Source: Afipia massiliensis (GTDB lineage: Bacteria > Pseudomonadota > Alphaproteobacteria > Rhizobiales > Xanthobacteraceae). From it: DNA of 64,000 nucleotides. Below are positions 17,607-26,456 of the stretch, piece after piece. Location of the stretch: contig NZ_LBIA02000001.1 in NCBI RefSeq assembly GCF_001006325.2, positions 2,543,501 through 2,607,500 on the forward strand, in the 5' to 3' direction. Every line of letters starts with the position of its first letter. Position 1 is the first letter of the stretch. A model generated the notes under the pieces. The model was not told the DNA's origin. It did no database searches and worked only from the letters and a program-made list of their open reading frames with translations. The position numbers and the translations under genes were made by a program.

Positions 17607-17735
17607 CTATGGCGTGACGATCAGGTATCCGCCGACCACAATAATGACTGAGAGCAGGGTGAGGACGCCAAGCACCCCGGCGATGATCGCCGGCAGTTCA
17701 TGGGTTTCGAGCCAGTTACGCAATGCTTTGACCAT
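17607..17735 (-). CDS. Small single-span membrane protein (42 aa)
   Basis: ATG at 17735 to TAG at 17607 encodes MVKALRNWLETHELPAIIAG followed by a hydrophobic helix (VLGVLTLLSVIIVVGGYLIV) and ends TP. The basic/amphipathic start and a clean 23-residue membrane span look like a real small membrane protein. The start ATGGTCAAAG resembles that of the neighbouring DUF2188 gene. There is no strong ribosome binding site, so confidence is moderate. Confidence 0.5.
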   Translation of the reverse strand: MVKALRNWLETHELPAIIAGVLGVLTLLSVIIVVGGYLIVTP

Positions 17736-17791
17736 GCGGGTTTTCTAGCCCGGGCCGTTCCGCCTTGCAATCGCCCGCGCCGGAACCGCCG

Positions 17792-18043
17792 TCAGCGTTT
17801 GCTCCGGTCCACCACCTCGGTGGAGGGGCGGTCGCTGCCGCGGACGGTTTCCTCGCGCCAGTTGCCCTGGCCGTCCTCGAACTGGATGACCTCGGTCCGG
17901 CCTGGCACGCGCTGTTCCGCCGCCGCGCGGGCTGCGGCGGCGTGGGCGGCCTCATGGGTCCGGAAGGTCTCCGAAAACACGTTGTTGAACTTGTAAGCCC
18001 AGCCACCATCGTGCTCGACCACTTCGTAAACGACCTTGACCAT
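17792..18043 (-). CDS. DUF2188-like small protein
   Basis: An 83-residue protein, MVKVVYEVVEHDGGWAYKFN at its start and QFEDGQGNWREETVRGSDRP near its end. It fits the DUF2188 pattern: a short beta-alpha fold with a central FSETFRTHEAAHAAAARAAA helix. The ATG at 18043 is preferred over the longer in-frame start at 18079 because family members begin with this segment. Function is unknown. Confidence 0.75.
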   Translation of the reverse strand: MVKVVYEVVEHDGGWAYKFNNVFSETFRTHEAAHAAAARAAAEQRVPGRTEVIQFEDGQGNWREETVRGSDRPSTEVVDRSKR

Positions 18044-18233
18044 GCGGGCACCCTTCGGTTCACGGCGCGATAGGTCCAATACGTGTTGCCTGCGGCGGCC
18101 GATTTCAACGCCCGATGGGCAGGAACCGGCAGGCGACCGGCTTCACGAAGTTTCGTCAGTGCGGCAACTCACCTCTCCCCGCAAGGGCGGGGCAAGGGAG
18201 TCAGTAGACCTGACCCAAGGGAGCAAAGCCGGC

Positions 18234-19133
18234 TCAGGCCAATCCGGCCAGCACGCCTTCCACGATCTTGCGTTCTTCGGCGGTCAGCGGCGTCTGCGGC
18301 GCGATCGGATCGCCCACGTCATAGCCCTGTATGTCCAGCCCGGCCTTGATGCAGGCCGCGAGATTGAACCGCGCGAACACCTCGTTGACCCGCCACAACT
18401 TGCGCTGCAGCGCGACGGCTTCGTCCCAGCGCCCCGCCTTGCACAGATCATAGAGTTTCACGCTTTCGCGCGGCACGATGCAGGCCGGTCCCGCCATCCA
18501 GCCAACGCCGCCGATCAGCATCACCGCCGCCGGGATATGCGCCGACGCCGCGAACACGCGCATCTTGTCGCCGCAGCGGTTGATGATCGACAGCAGGCGG
18601 CCGGTGTTGTTCGATGCATCCTTGATGTACTGGATGCGCGGATGCTCGGCGAGGCGCGCGATCACGTCGAGGGTGAGGTCCGAGCGCTGGAAGTTCGGAT
18701 TGGTGTAGATCACCACGGGAATATCGACGGCGTCCGCGATGGCGCGGAAATACGCCTCGACCTGCGCGTCCTTCACCGGGAAATACGCTTCGAGAATGGC
18801 CAGGATGCCGTCGGCGCCGAGCGCCTGATACGCCTTCGCCTGCGCGACCGCGTCCGCTGTCGATGTCGACGCCACGCCCGCGATCACCGGCACGCGCTTC
18901 GCGGTGGCTTCTACCGTCGCCGTGACCACGGCGGTGCGCTGCTCGCGGCTGAGATAGGCGAACTCGCCGGTCGAGCCGAGCGGCGTCACCCCATGAACAC
19001 CAGCCTTGATCATGTCGTCGCAGAGGTTGCCGAGCACGTCGGTCTTGATGCGGCCGTCGGCCGTGGTCGGCGAGACGAGATAGGGAAACACACCGTGCAA
19101 GTTTTTTGGCAGGTCTGTGGGCTGGTCGCTCAT
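18234..19133 (-). CDS. Dihydrodipicolinate synthase/N-acetylneuraminate lyase family aldolase
   Basis: A 299-residue class I aldolase of the DapA superfamily (TIM barrel). It shows the GSTGE loop (THLxGxTGE-like [12 protein letters not shown]), the Tyr of VIYTNP (Tyr143) and the Schiff-base lysine in YIKDASNN (Lys171). The family includes DapA, lyases for keto-sugar acids, and 4-hydroxy-2-oxoglutarate aldolase-like enzymes. The NPNFQRSDL segment after the catalytic Tyr and the absence of other lysine genes argue for a catabolic paralogue. Substrate is unassigned. The start at 19133 is chosen from family alignment; its ribosome binding site is weak. Confidence 0.88.
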   Translation of the reverse strand: MSDQPTDLPKNLHGVFPYLVSPTTADGRIKTDVLGNLCDDMIKAGVHGVTPLGSTGEFAYLSREQRTAVVTATVEATAKRVPVIAGVASTSTADAVAQAKAYQALGADGILAILEAYFPVKDAQVEAYFRAIADAVDIPVVIYTNPNFQRSDLTLDVIARLAEHPRIQYIKDASNNTGRLLSIINRCGDKMRVFAASAHIPAAVMLIGGVGWMAGPACIVPRESVKLYDLCKAGRWDEAVALQRKLWRVNEVFARFNLAACIKAGLDIQGYDVGDPIAPQTPLTAEERKIVEGVLAGLA

Positions 19134-19457
19134 TTGCGGGCTTTGCTCTTGCTGTTCTTTGGCTGGTTCTTGGCGGGGCGGCGTTAACGATTGACGCCTG
19201 TTTTCGACGTTTCGATCGGTCGGCGCAAGCCTCGCACAGCATGATGTGGACGCGCCGCGCGCATGCGGCACAAGATGTCGGTCCCTCGTCCGGCTAGCAT
19301 GGTATGAATCGCTGATTCGGTCGCGTTTCGTTCCACCCGCGTTCCAAATGTTAAGATCGGGCAACATCTGCGTCATGATGTCCGTTACGTTCTGAGACAG
19401 TTTGCGCAGGACCGGCCGAAACATGCACGATACGGCGAGGCTTTGAGGAGGTCGGAC
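19134..19457. other. Gene-free divergent region
   Basis: About 320 bp between the aldolase gene (minus) and a secreted coiled-coil protein gene (plus). Apart from the plus-strand ribosome binding site GAGGAGG at 19445-19451, I see no recognisable operator, terminator or small gene. Confidence 0.4.
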
Positions 19458-19802
19458 ATGATGAAGCGGATGATGATCGCCGCGCTGCTGATGCCGCACG
19501 GCGCGATGGCGCAGGACGTGCCCGGCATCGAGATCTGCACCGCCGAGAAGACCATGGAGCGGCGCACCGGCTGCCTGCAGAGCAACGTCAACTTCCTGAA
19601 GTCGTCGCTGACCAAGGCGTCGCTGGAAAGCCAGCAAAAGATCGACGCCGCCAACCGGCAGATCGATGCCTTGAAAGCCACCGTGATCGCCCTGCAGAAC
19701 ACCGTCGCGCAATTACAGGGTCAGGTGCAGGCGCTGGGCAAGCCGAACGGGACGGCCAAGGATTCGTCAAAGGAAGCGCCGAAGGCGCCCGCTGCCAAGT
19801 GA
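19458..19802 (+). CDS. Secreted coiled-coil protein
   Basis: A 114-residue protein with a short signal peptide ([18 protein letters not shown], cleaved before QDVPG) and two cysteines (EICTAEK and RTGCLQ) that could form a disulfide. A predicted coiled coil follows from about residue 45 to 90 ([20 protein letters not shown], then [14 protein letters not shown]), with a Lys/Ala-rich tail. GAGGAGG before the ATG gives strong start support. It is probably periplasmic. I do not recognise the family, and the design resembles small envelope-spacing proteins. Confidence 0.75.
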   Translation: MMKRMMIAALLMPHGAMAQDVPGIEICTAEKTMERRTGCLQSNVNFLKSSLTKASLESQQKIDAANRQIDALKATVIALQNTVAQLQGQVQALGKPNGTAKDSSKEAPKAPAAK

Positions 19803-19827
19803 GGCGCGCGGTCTCTACACATTCGAT

Positions 19828-19948
19828 GTCGTCCCCGCGAAGGCGGGGACCCATAACCCCTAGCGGCTCTGTTCAAGCAGGATATTTCAACAGCCTCCCG
19901 CAACTGCGACGACAGGGAGTATGGGTCCCCGCCTTCGCGGGGACGACG
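19828..19948. repeat. Palindromic element B, inverted pair
   Basis: Two hairpin units, GTCGTCCCCGCGAAGGCGGG and its near inverse ending CTTCGCGGGGACGAC, flank a 70-bp spacer. Both contain GGGACCCAT or its complement. Confidence 0.85.
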
Positions 19949-19965
19949 TGTGGTGAGATCGTGCC

Positions 19966-20445
19966 GTGACGGCCACATCTCCATCCTCATCGAAGCGTGG
20001 TGTGGCGAAATCCGGGCCGGGCGCAGCGAAAGCCGCAGCGAAGTCCAAGCCTCGCGCCGCGACATCGAAGCCGCGGATCGCAAAATCCAAGAAACTGAAA
20101 TCCAGGCCCGTCGCGTTCGTCTATGTGCTGGGCAGTTTTCACAAGGGCCGCTACATTTCCTACGTCGGCTGGACCAACGACGTGACGCAGCGCCTGGAAA
20201 AACATAACGCCGGCACCGGCGCGCGCTCGACCCGCGGACGGACCTGGACGCTGCTGCACACCGAGCCGTTCACGACACGGAACGAAGCCATGAGCCGCGA
20301 ATGGCACCTCAAGCGCGACCGCGCGTTCCGGAAGAAACTGATGGATGGCGTGAGGGCGGCAGCCGTCATTGCGAGCGAAGCGAAGCAATCCATGAGCCAG
20401 AAAACGAAGACTGGATTGCTTCGTCGCTTGCGCTCCTCGCAATGA
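19966..20445 (+). CDS. GIY-YIG domain protein with repeat-encoded C-terminus
   Basis: A 159-residue protein from a GTG start. A Lys/Ala/Ser-rich basic head (residues 1-48) precedes a GIY-YIG nuclease domain (about 49-125): VYVLGSFHKGRYISYVGWTN replaces the GIY...YIG strands, with R in the helix and the catalytic glutamate in AMSREWHLKRD. UvrC/URI-like single-domain proteins of this sort are common and mostly uncharacterised. The last 25 or so residues (VIASEAKQS...LLRRLRSSQ) are encoded by palindromic element A copy 5, so the natural stop was probably lost to repeat insertion. Confidence 0.78.
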   Translation: MTATSPSSSKRGVAKSGPGAAKAAAKSKPRAATSKPRIAKSKKLKSRPVAFVYVLGSFHKGRYISYVGWTNDVTQRLEKHNAGTGARSTRGRTWTLLHTEPFTTRNEAMSREWHLKRDRAFRKKLMDGVRAAAVIASEAKQSMSQKTKTGLLRRLRSSQ

Positions 20446-20447
20446 CG
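20364..20447. repeat. Directional palindromic element A, copy 5 (short then long)
   Basis: It overlaps the 3' end of the GIY-YIG gene and ends with GGAG, the only ribosome-binding-like sequence before the ornithine cyclodeaminase-family start at 20463. Confidence 0.9.
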
Positions 20448-20462
20448 GAGCAAAAAAATACG

Positions 20463-21446
20463 ATGAATCCGGCCACCGCATCCCCCATCGTCATCGACGC
20501 CGCGCGCACCCGCGCCAGCCTGCCGTTCGACCGGCTGATCCCGGCGCTGCGCGAGGCGTTTACCGTGGGCGCCGATGTGCCGCTGCGGCACCATCATTTC
20601 ATGCCGCAGCCAGACGGCTCGACCGCGACCATTCTCATCATGCCGGCGTGGCAGCGTGCCTTTGTCGGCATCAAGATCGTCACGATCTTCCCCGAGAACG
20701 GCAAGAAGGCGCTGCCCGGGTTGTTTTCCAGTTACCTGCTGTGCGACGGCGACACCGGCCAGCATGTCGCGCTGATCGACGGCAACGAGATCACCTCGCG
20801 GCGCACGGCGGGCATCGCGGCGCTCGGCGGGGCGTTTCTTGCGCGCGAAAACGCGAGGAAGCTGCTGATTGCCGGTTCGGGCCGGATCGCCAGTCTGGTG
20901 GCGGATGCGTTCCGCGCCGTGCGGCCGATCGACAAGGTCGCGGTGTGGAATGTCAACGAGGCGGGCGCGGCGCGGCTGGTGTTCGATCTGCGCACGAAGG
21001 GCATCGATGCGTCTGTCGCGCCCGATCTGGAGCGCGCGGTGGGCGAGGCGGATATCGTCAGTTGCGCCACGCTTGCAGCGAAGCCGATCATCAAGGGCGC
21101 GTGGCTGAAGCCGGGCACGCATCTCGATCTGATCGGCAGCTTTACGCCATTCATGCGCGAGGCCGACGACGAGGTGTTTCGCAGGGGCCGCGTCTATGTG
21201 GACACCTACGATGCATTGAAGGAGTCCGGCGAGCTGCTCGATCCCATCCGCAACGATGTCATTGCAGCCGACGATATCGCCGGTTCGCTGGCCGAACTGT
21301 GCCGCGGCGAGCGCAAGGGCCGCGGAAGCGACCGCGAAATCACGGTGTTCAAGGCGGTGGGCAACGCGCTGTCGGACATCGCCGCCGCCGGGCTGGTGTG
21401 GAAGGATTTTGGGCGAGCGACTCTAGAGTCGGAATGGCCGGACTGA
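20463..21446 (+). CDS. Ornithine cyclodeaminase/mu-crystallin family protein
   Basis: A 327-residue NAD(P)-dependent enzyme. The N-terminal dimerisation and substrate region contains PLRHHHFMPQPDGSTATILI and KIVTIFPENGKKALPGLFSS; the Rossmann domain has KLLIAGSGRIASLVADAF (GxGxxA) near 137-154 and the conserved DLIGSFTPFMREADDEVF. Family members include ornithine cyclodeaminase, alanine dehydrogenases and delta1-piperideine/pyrroline-2-carboxylate reductases, so substrate is uncertain. The start is placed at 20463 from the family N-terminus; the GGAG upstream belongs to repeat copy 5. Confidence 0.9.
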   Translation: MNPATASPIVIDAARTRASLPFDRLIPALREAFTVGADVPLRHHHFMPQPDGSTATILIMPAWQRAFVGIKIVTIFPENGKKALPGLFSSYLLCDGDTGQHVALIDGNEITSRRTAGIAALGGAFLARENARKLLIAGSGRIASLVADAFRAVRPIDKVAVWNVNEAGAARLVFDLRTKGIDASVAPDLERAVGEADIVSCATLAAKPIIKGAWLKPGTHLDLIGSFTPFMREADDEVFRRGRVYVDTYDALKESGELLDPIRNDVIAADDIAGSLAELCRGERKGRGSDREITVFKAVGNALSDIAAAGLVWKDFGRATLESEWPD

Positions 21447-21464
21447 ACTGGGGAGGCCGGACCC

Positions 21465-21563
21465 ATCACCCCTGTCGCAGCCTTCAGCAAAGTCGTTTTC
21501 AATGTACCGTCCCAACGGACAAGCCGGTGGTTATGGGTCCCCGCCTTCGCGGGGACGACGTGT
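21465..21563. repeat. Palindromic element B, degraded inverted pair
   Basis: The right unit GGGTCCCCGCCTTCGCGGGG (21535 on) is intact; the left unit survives only as GGACCCATCACCCC. Confidence 0.7.
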
Positions 21564-21689
21564 TGATGAATTCTGCTTGTCATGGGATGTCATCGGCAGG
21601 CCAGCCCTGCACCCCCGCACTAGTCATTCGCAAAACCGCACGATAGGTTTCGCGCGTCAAAAATCAAAAACACTTGTCGGGAGGTCTTC

Positions 21690-22622
21690 ATGTCAAACGT
21701 CCGCGTCATCGCAACCGGTCTCGAATTTCCCGAAGGGCCGGTGGTGATGCCCGATGGCTCGGTGGTGCTGGTGGAAATCCGCCGCCAGACATTGACCCGC
21801 GTTTATCCCGACGGGCGCAAGGAGATCATCGCGAAGATTCCCGGCGGGCCGAATGGCGCTGCGCTGGGACCGGACGGCAAGATGTACCTCTGCAACAACG
21901 GCGGCTTCTCGTGGGCGCCCGGTCCGCGCGGTGCGTTGATGCCAGGCAGCCCGCGTCCGTCGGAATATATCGGCGGCTCGTTGCAGCGTGTCGATCTCTC
22001 CAACGGCAATATCGAGACGCTGTTCACCCATTGCGGCGAGCATCCGCTGAAGGGACCCAATGACTTGGTGTTCGACAGGCAGGGCGGGCTCTGGTTCACG
22101 GATCTCGGCAAGCGCCGTGCCCGCGACATGGATGTCGGCGCGCTCTACTACATGAAGCCGAACGCCACCGAACTGATCGAGGCGGTGCATCCGCTGCTGC
22201 CCGCCAACGGCGTCGGTCTGTCGCCGGACGAGAAGACCGTCTATGTCGCCGAAACGCCGACCGCGCGGCTGTGGGCGTTCGACATCGGCAATCCCGGCGA
22301 GATCAAGCCGGGCGATGTGATCTATCGCGGCGAGATGGGCAAGCCCATCGCTGGCCTCGGCGGTTATCAGATGTTCGACTCGCTCGGCGTCGAAGCCTCG
22401 GGCAATGTCTGCGTCGCGACGCTGATCTCGGGTTGCATCTCGGTGATCGCGCCGGATGGCAAGCTGGTCGAACAGGTGCCGACCGGCGATAACGTCACCA
22501 CCAACATCGCGTTCGGCGGGCCTGAACTGAAGACCGCCTACATCACGCTGTCCGGCAAGGGCGAACTGGTGGCGATGGACTGGCCGCGCGGCGGCCTGCC
22601 GCTGAATTTTTTGAACAAGTAG
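21690..22622 (+). CDS. SMP-30/gluconolactonase family protein
   Basis: A 310-residue six-bladed beta-propeller lactonase. The metal-binding glutamate lies in GLEFPEGPVV (Glu15), and the other family ligands fall in GPNDLVFD and ANGVGLSPDEKTVYVAET. Such enzymes hydrolyse sugar-acid or related lactones in the cytoplasm. GGGAGG six bases upstream of the ATG supports the start. No sugar-catabolic operon surrounds it, so the substrate is open. Confidence 0.9.
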   Translation: MSNVRVIATGLEFPEGPVVMPDGSVVLVEIRRQTLTRVYPDGRKEIIAKIPGGPNGAALGPDGKMYLCNNGGFSWAPGPRGALMPGSPRPSEYIGGSLQRVDLSNGNIETLFTHCGEHPLKGPNDLVFDRQGGLWFTDLGKRRARDMDVGALYYMKPNATELIEAVHPLLPANGVGLSPDEKTVYVAETPTARLWAFDIGNPGEIKPGDVIYRGEMGKPIAGLGGYQMFDSLGVEASGNVCVATLISGCISVIAPDGKLVEQVPTGDNVTTNIAFGGPELKTAYITLSGKGELVAMDWPRGGLPLNFLNK

Positions 22623-22628
22623 TTTCGC

Positions 22629-22740
22629 CGTCATTCCGGGGCGCGAGCCATTGCGAGCGAGCCCGGAATCCAGGAATTATTCTTGATGAACTCTTCTGGA
22701 TTCCGGATCGGCCCGCTGTCGCGGCCCGTCCGGAATGACG
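22629..22740. repeat. Palindromic element C (CGTCATTCCGG family)
   Basis: The left half CGTCATTCCGGGGCGCGAGC ... GAGCCCGGAATCC is inversely matched by GGATTCCGG ... CCGTCCGGAATGACG. It lies after the lactonase gene. Confidence 0.85.
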
Positions 22741-22799
22741 CGCAGGCTACGCAGCATGCGTGATTGCTAAATATCGTACGCAATATCGAAGGATGACCG

Positions 22800-23393
22800 A
22801 TGACCTGGCTCTCTCCCATCACTCTCGAAGGGCCGCATGCGCGGCTCGAGCCGCTGTCACGGGATCACAAGGATGGTCTCGTCGAGGCGGTGAAGGACGG
22901 CGAGCTGTGGAAGCTCTGGTACACCTCGATCCCCGCGCCGGAGACCATGGACGCGGAGATCGCGCGGCGTCTTGGTTTGCAGACTGCGGGATCGATGCTG
23001 CCGTTCACGGTGAAGGATGCCGGCGGCAAGATCGCGGGCATGACGACGTACATGAACGTCGATGCGGCCAACCGGCGCGTCGAGATCGGCTCGACCTGGT
23101 ATGCGCAGCGCGTCCAGCGCACGCCGCTCAACACCCAGTGCAAGCTGCTGCTGCTGACCCATGCGTTCGAAAAGCTCAACTGCATCGCGGTGGAGTTCCG
23201 CACGCACTTCTTCAATCACCAGTCGCGGCGCGGCATCGAGCGGCTGGGCGCCAAGCTCGACGGCATCCTGCGCAGTCATCAGGTCGCGCCGAACGGCACG
23301 CTGCGCGACACGGTTGTCTACAGCATCATCGCGTCGGAATGGCCGACGGTGAAAGCGCATCTGACCTATCAGTTGCACGAGAAGGCGCGGTAG
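22800..23393 (+). CDS. GNAT-family acetyltransferase (RimJ/RimL-like)
   Basis: A 197-residue acetyltransferase, GNAT_3 type. LEGPHARLEPLSRDHKDGLV is the usual first strand-helix; IAGMTTYMNVDAANRRVEIG and GSTWYAQRVQRTPLNTQCKL form the core. The acetyl-CoA P-loop is atypical (QRTPLNTQCK in place of Q/RxxGxG/A), as is common in this subgroup. AAGGA before the ATG supports the start. The substrate is probably an N-terminal amine or small molecule and is not predictable. Confidence 0.88.
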   Translation: MTWLSPITLEGPHARLEPLSRDHKDGLVEAVKDGELWKLWYTSIPAPETMDAEIARRLGLQTAGSMLPFTVKDAGGKIAGMTTYMNVDAANRRVEIGSTWYAQRVQRTPLNTQCKLLLLTHAFEKLNCIAVEFRTHFFNHQSRRGIERLGAKLDGILRSHQVAPNGTLRDTVVYSIIASEWPTVKAHLTYQLHEKAR

Positions 23394-23394
23394 T

Positions 23395-23486
23395 CGTCAT
23401 TGCGAGGAGCTTTGCGACGAAGCAATCCAGCCTTTGTCATCGGCGCCTTTGGAATACTGGATTGCTTCGCTTCGCTCGCAATGACG
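23395..23486. repeat. Directional palindromic element A, copy 6 (long then short)
   Basis: Left long arm CGTCATTGCGAGGAGCTTTG, right short arm CTTCGCTCGCAATGACG. It begins one base after the acetyltransferase stop. Confidence 0.9.
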
Positions 23487-23678
23487 TTGCGCGAAACATC
23501 TGTCCTGAGTTCCAGAATTAACCCGCGCGGCGCGTATTAAGGTTTAAACGCGGCTGTCGTTGCGCGCGAGAACAGGCGGGCTAACGTCTGATCGCGGACA
23601 ATTGCCCATGTCCGTCGATAGCAGACGGGATCGTCGGGCGGCATATTGCGCTCGGCGATCCTCTCATATGAGGCAACC

Positions 23679-23810
23679 ATGTCCGAAGCTCTCTTCGTTC
23701 TCGCCTTGGTGTTCGTCGCCGGTTTCGGCATCGGCTACGGCGTACGGTCCCAAGTATCGATCATGCGCAGGGCACGAGCCCGTCGCGGCATAACGCGCAC
23801 GGGGCCGTGA
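23679..23810 (+). CDS. Small single-span membrane protein (43 aa)
   Basis: ATG at 23679 to TGA at 23808-23810. The product starts MSEALFVLALVFVAGFGIGY and continues GVRSQVSIMRRARARRG, then ITRTGP: one N-terminal membrane span followed by an arginine-rich cytoplasmic tail. ATGAGG lies just upstream. The design matches many tiny rhizobial membrane proteins. Function unknown. Confidence 0.55.
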   Translation: MSEALFVLALVFVAGFGIGYGVRSQVSIMRRARARRGITRTGP

Positions 23811-23833
23811 CGCGAACACAACCGGCGAGGGCG

Positions 23834-25249
23834 CTAGGCCTTGCCGAGAAACCGGCGGATCTCGTCGAGAAAGATCGGCGCGCCGGGGTCCTGTGCGAGC
23901 AGGATATGGTTCTTGCCCGGCAGCGTGACGAAGCGTGCGCCCGGGATGCCTGCTGCAAGCTCGCGGCTTGACGCAATCGGCACCCTGCGGTCGTTGCGGA
24001 CATGCATCACGAGGGTGGGCACCTTGATCTGCGGCAGCAGGTGCCGGACGTCGAAGTTGGCAACAGTGTCGAGGTATCTCACGGCGCATTCCGCCGAAGC
24101 GCTGATGCGCTGCGCCTCGTTGAAAGCGTCGATCTGTTCTTTCGTGGCCTCGGGCATCATCGACGCCGTGAACAGCTGCCGGAAGGTCGGCTCGTTCGCG
24201 CCCCAGCCGAGTTTCATCAGTGTCTTCATCGCGTCGAACTGCTCGAGCGCGGCGGGTGTCACGTCCGGGCTCTTGTAGGCGCCCGCGGCAAAGCCTCCGT
24301 ACAGGATCAGGTGCGAAACCCGTTCCGGATGCTGGAGCGCGAACGCGATGGCCACGGCGCATCCTTGCGACAGGGCGAGAATCGGAAACCGCTCAAGCCC
24401 GGCCGCGTTGGCCACGCACTCCATGTCGCTGACCCATGTATCGAGCGAGAGATTGCCGACGTCCCAATCCGACAGCCCGTTGCCGCGCGCATCGAAGCGC
24501 ACCAGCGAGAACGTCGATGCGAGTTCGAGCAGGAAGTGCCGGAAGATCGGCAGCTCCCAGTCGTATTCGAGATGTCCGAGCCAGTGCGCGGTCCGCAGCA
24601 ACGGCGGGCCGTCGCCGACCTTTGCGAAGGCCAGCCGGACACCGTCGTCTGCCCTGCAGTAGCGGATCTCCTGCTTGAGGTTCGCGTCCGTCAGAATGCG
24701 CGACGCTTTCGATGCGGTTCCGTCGAGGTTGACAGCATAGACCTCGATCGGCCGTGCGATGTTCTTCAGGTTCTGGCGGCCCATTTCGCGGAACTGAAGT
24801 TTGATCTTGCCCTCGATCTGGTCGAGCACCTGCCGGGAAATACAGATGCCGCCGCGCGGCGCGATGCTTTCCAGCCGCGCCGCGACGTTGACGCCGTCAC
24901 CGTAGATCTCACTGCCGTCATCGATCACATCGCCGACATTGATGCCGATGCGGAATTCGAGCCGGCTCTCGGCTGGAACGCTTGTGTTCCGCGTGATCAT
25001 CTCGCGCTGGATTTCGACCGAACACCGCACGGCCTCGACCGCACTGGCGAACTCGGACAGCAATCCGTCGCCTGCGGTATTGATGATGCGCCCGCGATGT
25101 TTCCTGATCCGCCGATCGATCAGGTCGTGTCGGTGCGCCTTCAATTGCGCGTGGGTGCCTTCTTCGTCCGCGCCCATCAACCGGCTGTAGCCGGCGACGT
25201 CCGCGGCGAGAATGGCCGTCAGGCGGCGATCGACGTGCTTTCTGGTCAC
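23834..25249 (-). CDS. Class III nucleotide cyclase fused to an alpha/beta hydrolase
   Basis: A 471-residue two-domain protein. Residues 1 to about 175 are a class III adenylate/guanylate cyclase domain with metal-binding aspartates in ILAADVAGYSRLMGADEEGT (Asp17) and TAGDGLLSEF (Asp61), and a YGDGVNVAARLE segment that carries transition-state residues. Residues from about 205 form an alpha/beta hydrolase with nucleophile Ser294 in ALSQGCAVA and His448 in GKNH. The GTG start at 25249 follows GAGGTG. Both active sites look intact. Such fusions recur in Bradyrhizobium relatives, but the ligand or substrate of the hydrolase part is unknown. Confidence 0.92.
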   Translation of the reverse strand: MTRKHVDRRLTAILAADVAGYSRLMGADEEGTHAQLKAHRHDLIDRRIRKHRGRIINTAGDGLLSEFASAVEAVRCSVEIQREMITRNTSVPAESRLEFRIGINVGDVIDDGSEIYGDGVNVAARLESIAPRGGICISRQVLDQIEGKIKLQFREMGRQNLKNIARPIEVYAVNLDGTASKASRILTDANLKQEIRYCRADDGVRLAFAKVGDGPPLLRTAHWLGHLEYDWELPIFRHFLLELASTFSLVRFDARGNGLSDWDVGNLSLDTWVSDMECVANAAGLERFPILALSQGCAVAIAFALQHPERVSHLILYGGFAAGAYKSPDVTPAALEQFDAMKTLMKLGWGANEPTFRQLFTASMMPEATKEQIDAFNEAQRISASAECAVRYLDTVANFDVRHLLPQIKVPTLVMHVRNDRRVPIASSRELAAGIPGARFVTLPGKNHILLAQDPGAPIFLDEIRRFLGKA

Positions 25250-25357
25250 GCGGCACCTCGCATCCGAGGCGGCCAGTGTAGGCGGACCCGGCGGCAGTGG
25301 CCAGCGTCACGCGGCGTTCAGAGGAGTTTGCAGCGTGCGCTAGATCGCAGCGGCTTC

Positions 25358-25530
25358 TTCTCCCTCCCCCTTGTGGGGAGGGTGGCGTGCTGGAGCGAAG
25401 CGAACAGCACGTCGGGTGGGGGATTTCTCGCGATGCGCCGGATGGGGACCCCCACCCCGGCGCCATAGCGCGTCGAAGACGCGCGTAAACGCGCTTATGG
25501 CGCCGACCCTCCCCACAAGGGGGAGGGATG
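25358..25530. repeat. Palindromic element D (CTCCCCCTTGTGGGGAGGG family)
   Basis: An inverted pair, CCCTCCCCCTTGTGGGGAGG on the left and CCTCCCCACAAGGGGGAGGG on the right, around a GC-rich middle. It recurs at 36204-36318, with a remnant at 18172-18200. Confidence 0.85.
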
Positions 25531-25536
25531 AGAAAG

Positions 25537-26379
25537 TCAAACTTCCCGGCGGCTCAGGAACGCGAGGCGCTCGAACAGGTGGACGTCCTGCTCGTTCTTG
25601 AGCAGCGCGCCGTGCAGCGGCGGGATCAGCTTGCGCGGATCGCGTTCGCGCAACTGCTCCACCGTCATCTCCTCGTTGAGCAAGAGCTTGAGCCAGTCGA
25701 GCAGCTCCGAGGTCGAAGGCTTCTTCTTCAGGCCGGGCACGTCGCGCACCTCGAAGAAGATCTTCATGGCTTCCTGCACCAGGCGCTTCTTGATGTCGGG
25801 GAAGTGCACCTCGACGATGGCGTTCATGGTGTCGATGTCGGGGAACTTGATGTAGTGGAAGAAGCAGCGGCGCAGGAACGCGTCCGGCAGTTCCTTCTCG
25901 TTGTTCGAGGTGATCATGATGATCGGACGCTGTGCTGCCCGGATGGTCTCGCCGGTCTCGTAGACATGGAATTCCATGCGGTCGAGTTCGAGCAAGAGAT
26001 CGTTCGGGAATTCGATGTCGGCCTTGTCGATTTCATCGATCAGCAGGACAGGGCGCTTCTCGCTGGTGAAGGCGTCCCACAACTTGCCGCGCTTGATGTA
26101 ATTCGAAATGTCGGAGACGCGCGGATCGCCGAGCTGGCTGTCGCGCAGACGCGACACCGCGTCGTATTCGTAAAGGCCCTGCTGCGCCTTGGTGGTGGAC
26201 TTGATGTGCCAGGTCAGCAGCGGCGCATCGAGCGCCTTGGCGACTTCCTCGGCGAGCACGGTCTTGCCGGTGCCGGGCTCGCCCTTCACCAGCAGCGGGC
26301 GCTCGAGCACGATCGAGGCGTTGACCGCGACCTTGAGATCATCGGTGGCGACGTAATTCTTGGTACCGGTAAATTTCAT
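25537..26379 (-). CDS. MoxR-family AAA+ ATPase (CoxD-like)
   Basis: A 280-residue ATPase of the MoxR/CoxD class. Walker A is GEPGTGKT (33-40), Walker B is VLLIDEIDKAD (about 110-120), the sensor-1 region is IMITSNNEKELPDAFLRR, and the C-terminal lid contains SELLDWLKLLLNEEM. MoxR ATPases pair with VWA proteins to mature metal centres or complexes; CoxD with CoxE handles carbon-monoxide dehydrogenase in Afipia relatives. The VWA partner lies at 27068, divergently transcribed and separated by glsB. No cox structural genes are present here, so the client is unknown. Confidence 0.93.
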   Translation of the reverse strand: MKFTGTKNYVATDDLKVAVNASIVLERPLLVKGEPGTGKTVLAEEVAKALDAPLLTWHIKSTTKAQQGLYEYDAVSRLRDSQLGDPRVSDISNYIKRGKLWDAFTSEKRPVLLIDEIDKADIEFPNDLLLELDRMEFHVYETGETIRAAQRPIIMITSNNEKELPDAFLRRCFFHYIKFPDIDTMNAIVEVHFPDIKKRLVQEAMKIFFEVRDVPGLKKKPSTSELLDWLKLLLNEEMTVEQLRERDPRKLIPPLHGALLKNEQDVHLFERLAFLSRREV

Positions 26380-26456
26380 CGAAGTTTGCCTTGGTCAGTT
26401 TGTCTGGTTCGTTTGTTCTGTGAAAGAGAATGTCGCCGCCGTTTCGCTTCAAACAA

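Noticed and set aside
22770-22800. ATATCGTACGCAATATCG before the acetyltransferase gene as another GntR operator
   Set aside because: It lacks the TGGTAT core and is not in the oxalate island; the palindrome is imperfect and AT-rich by chance.
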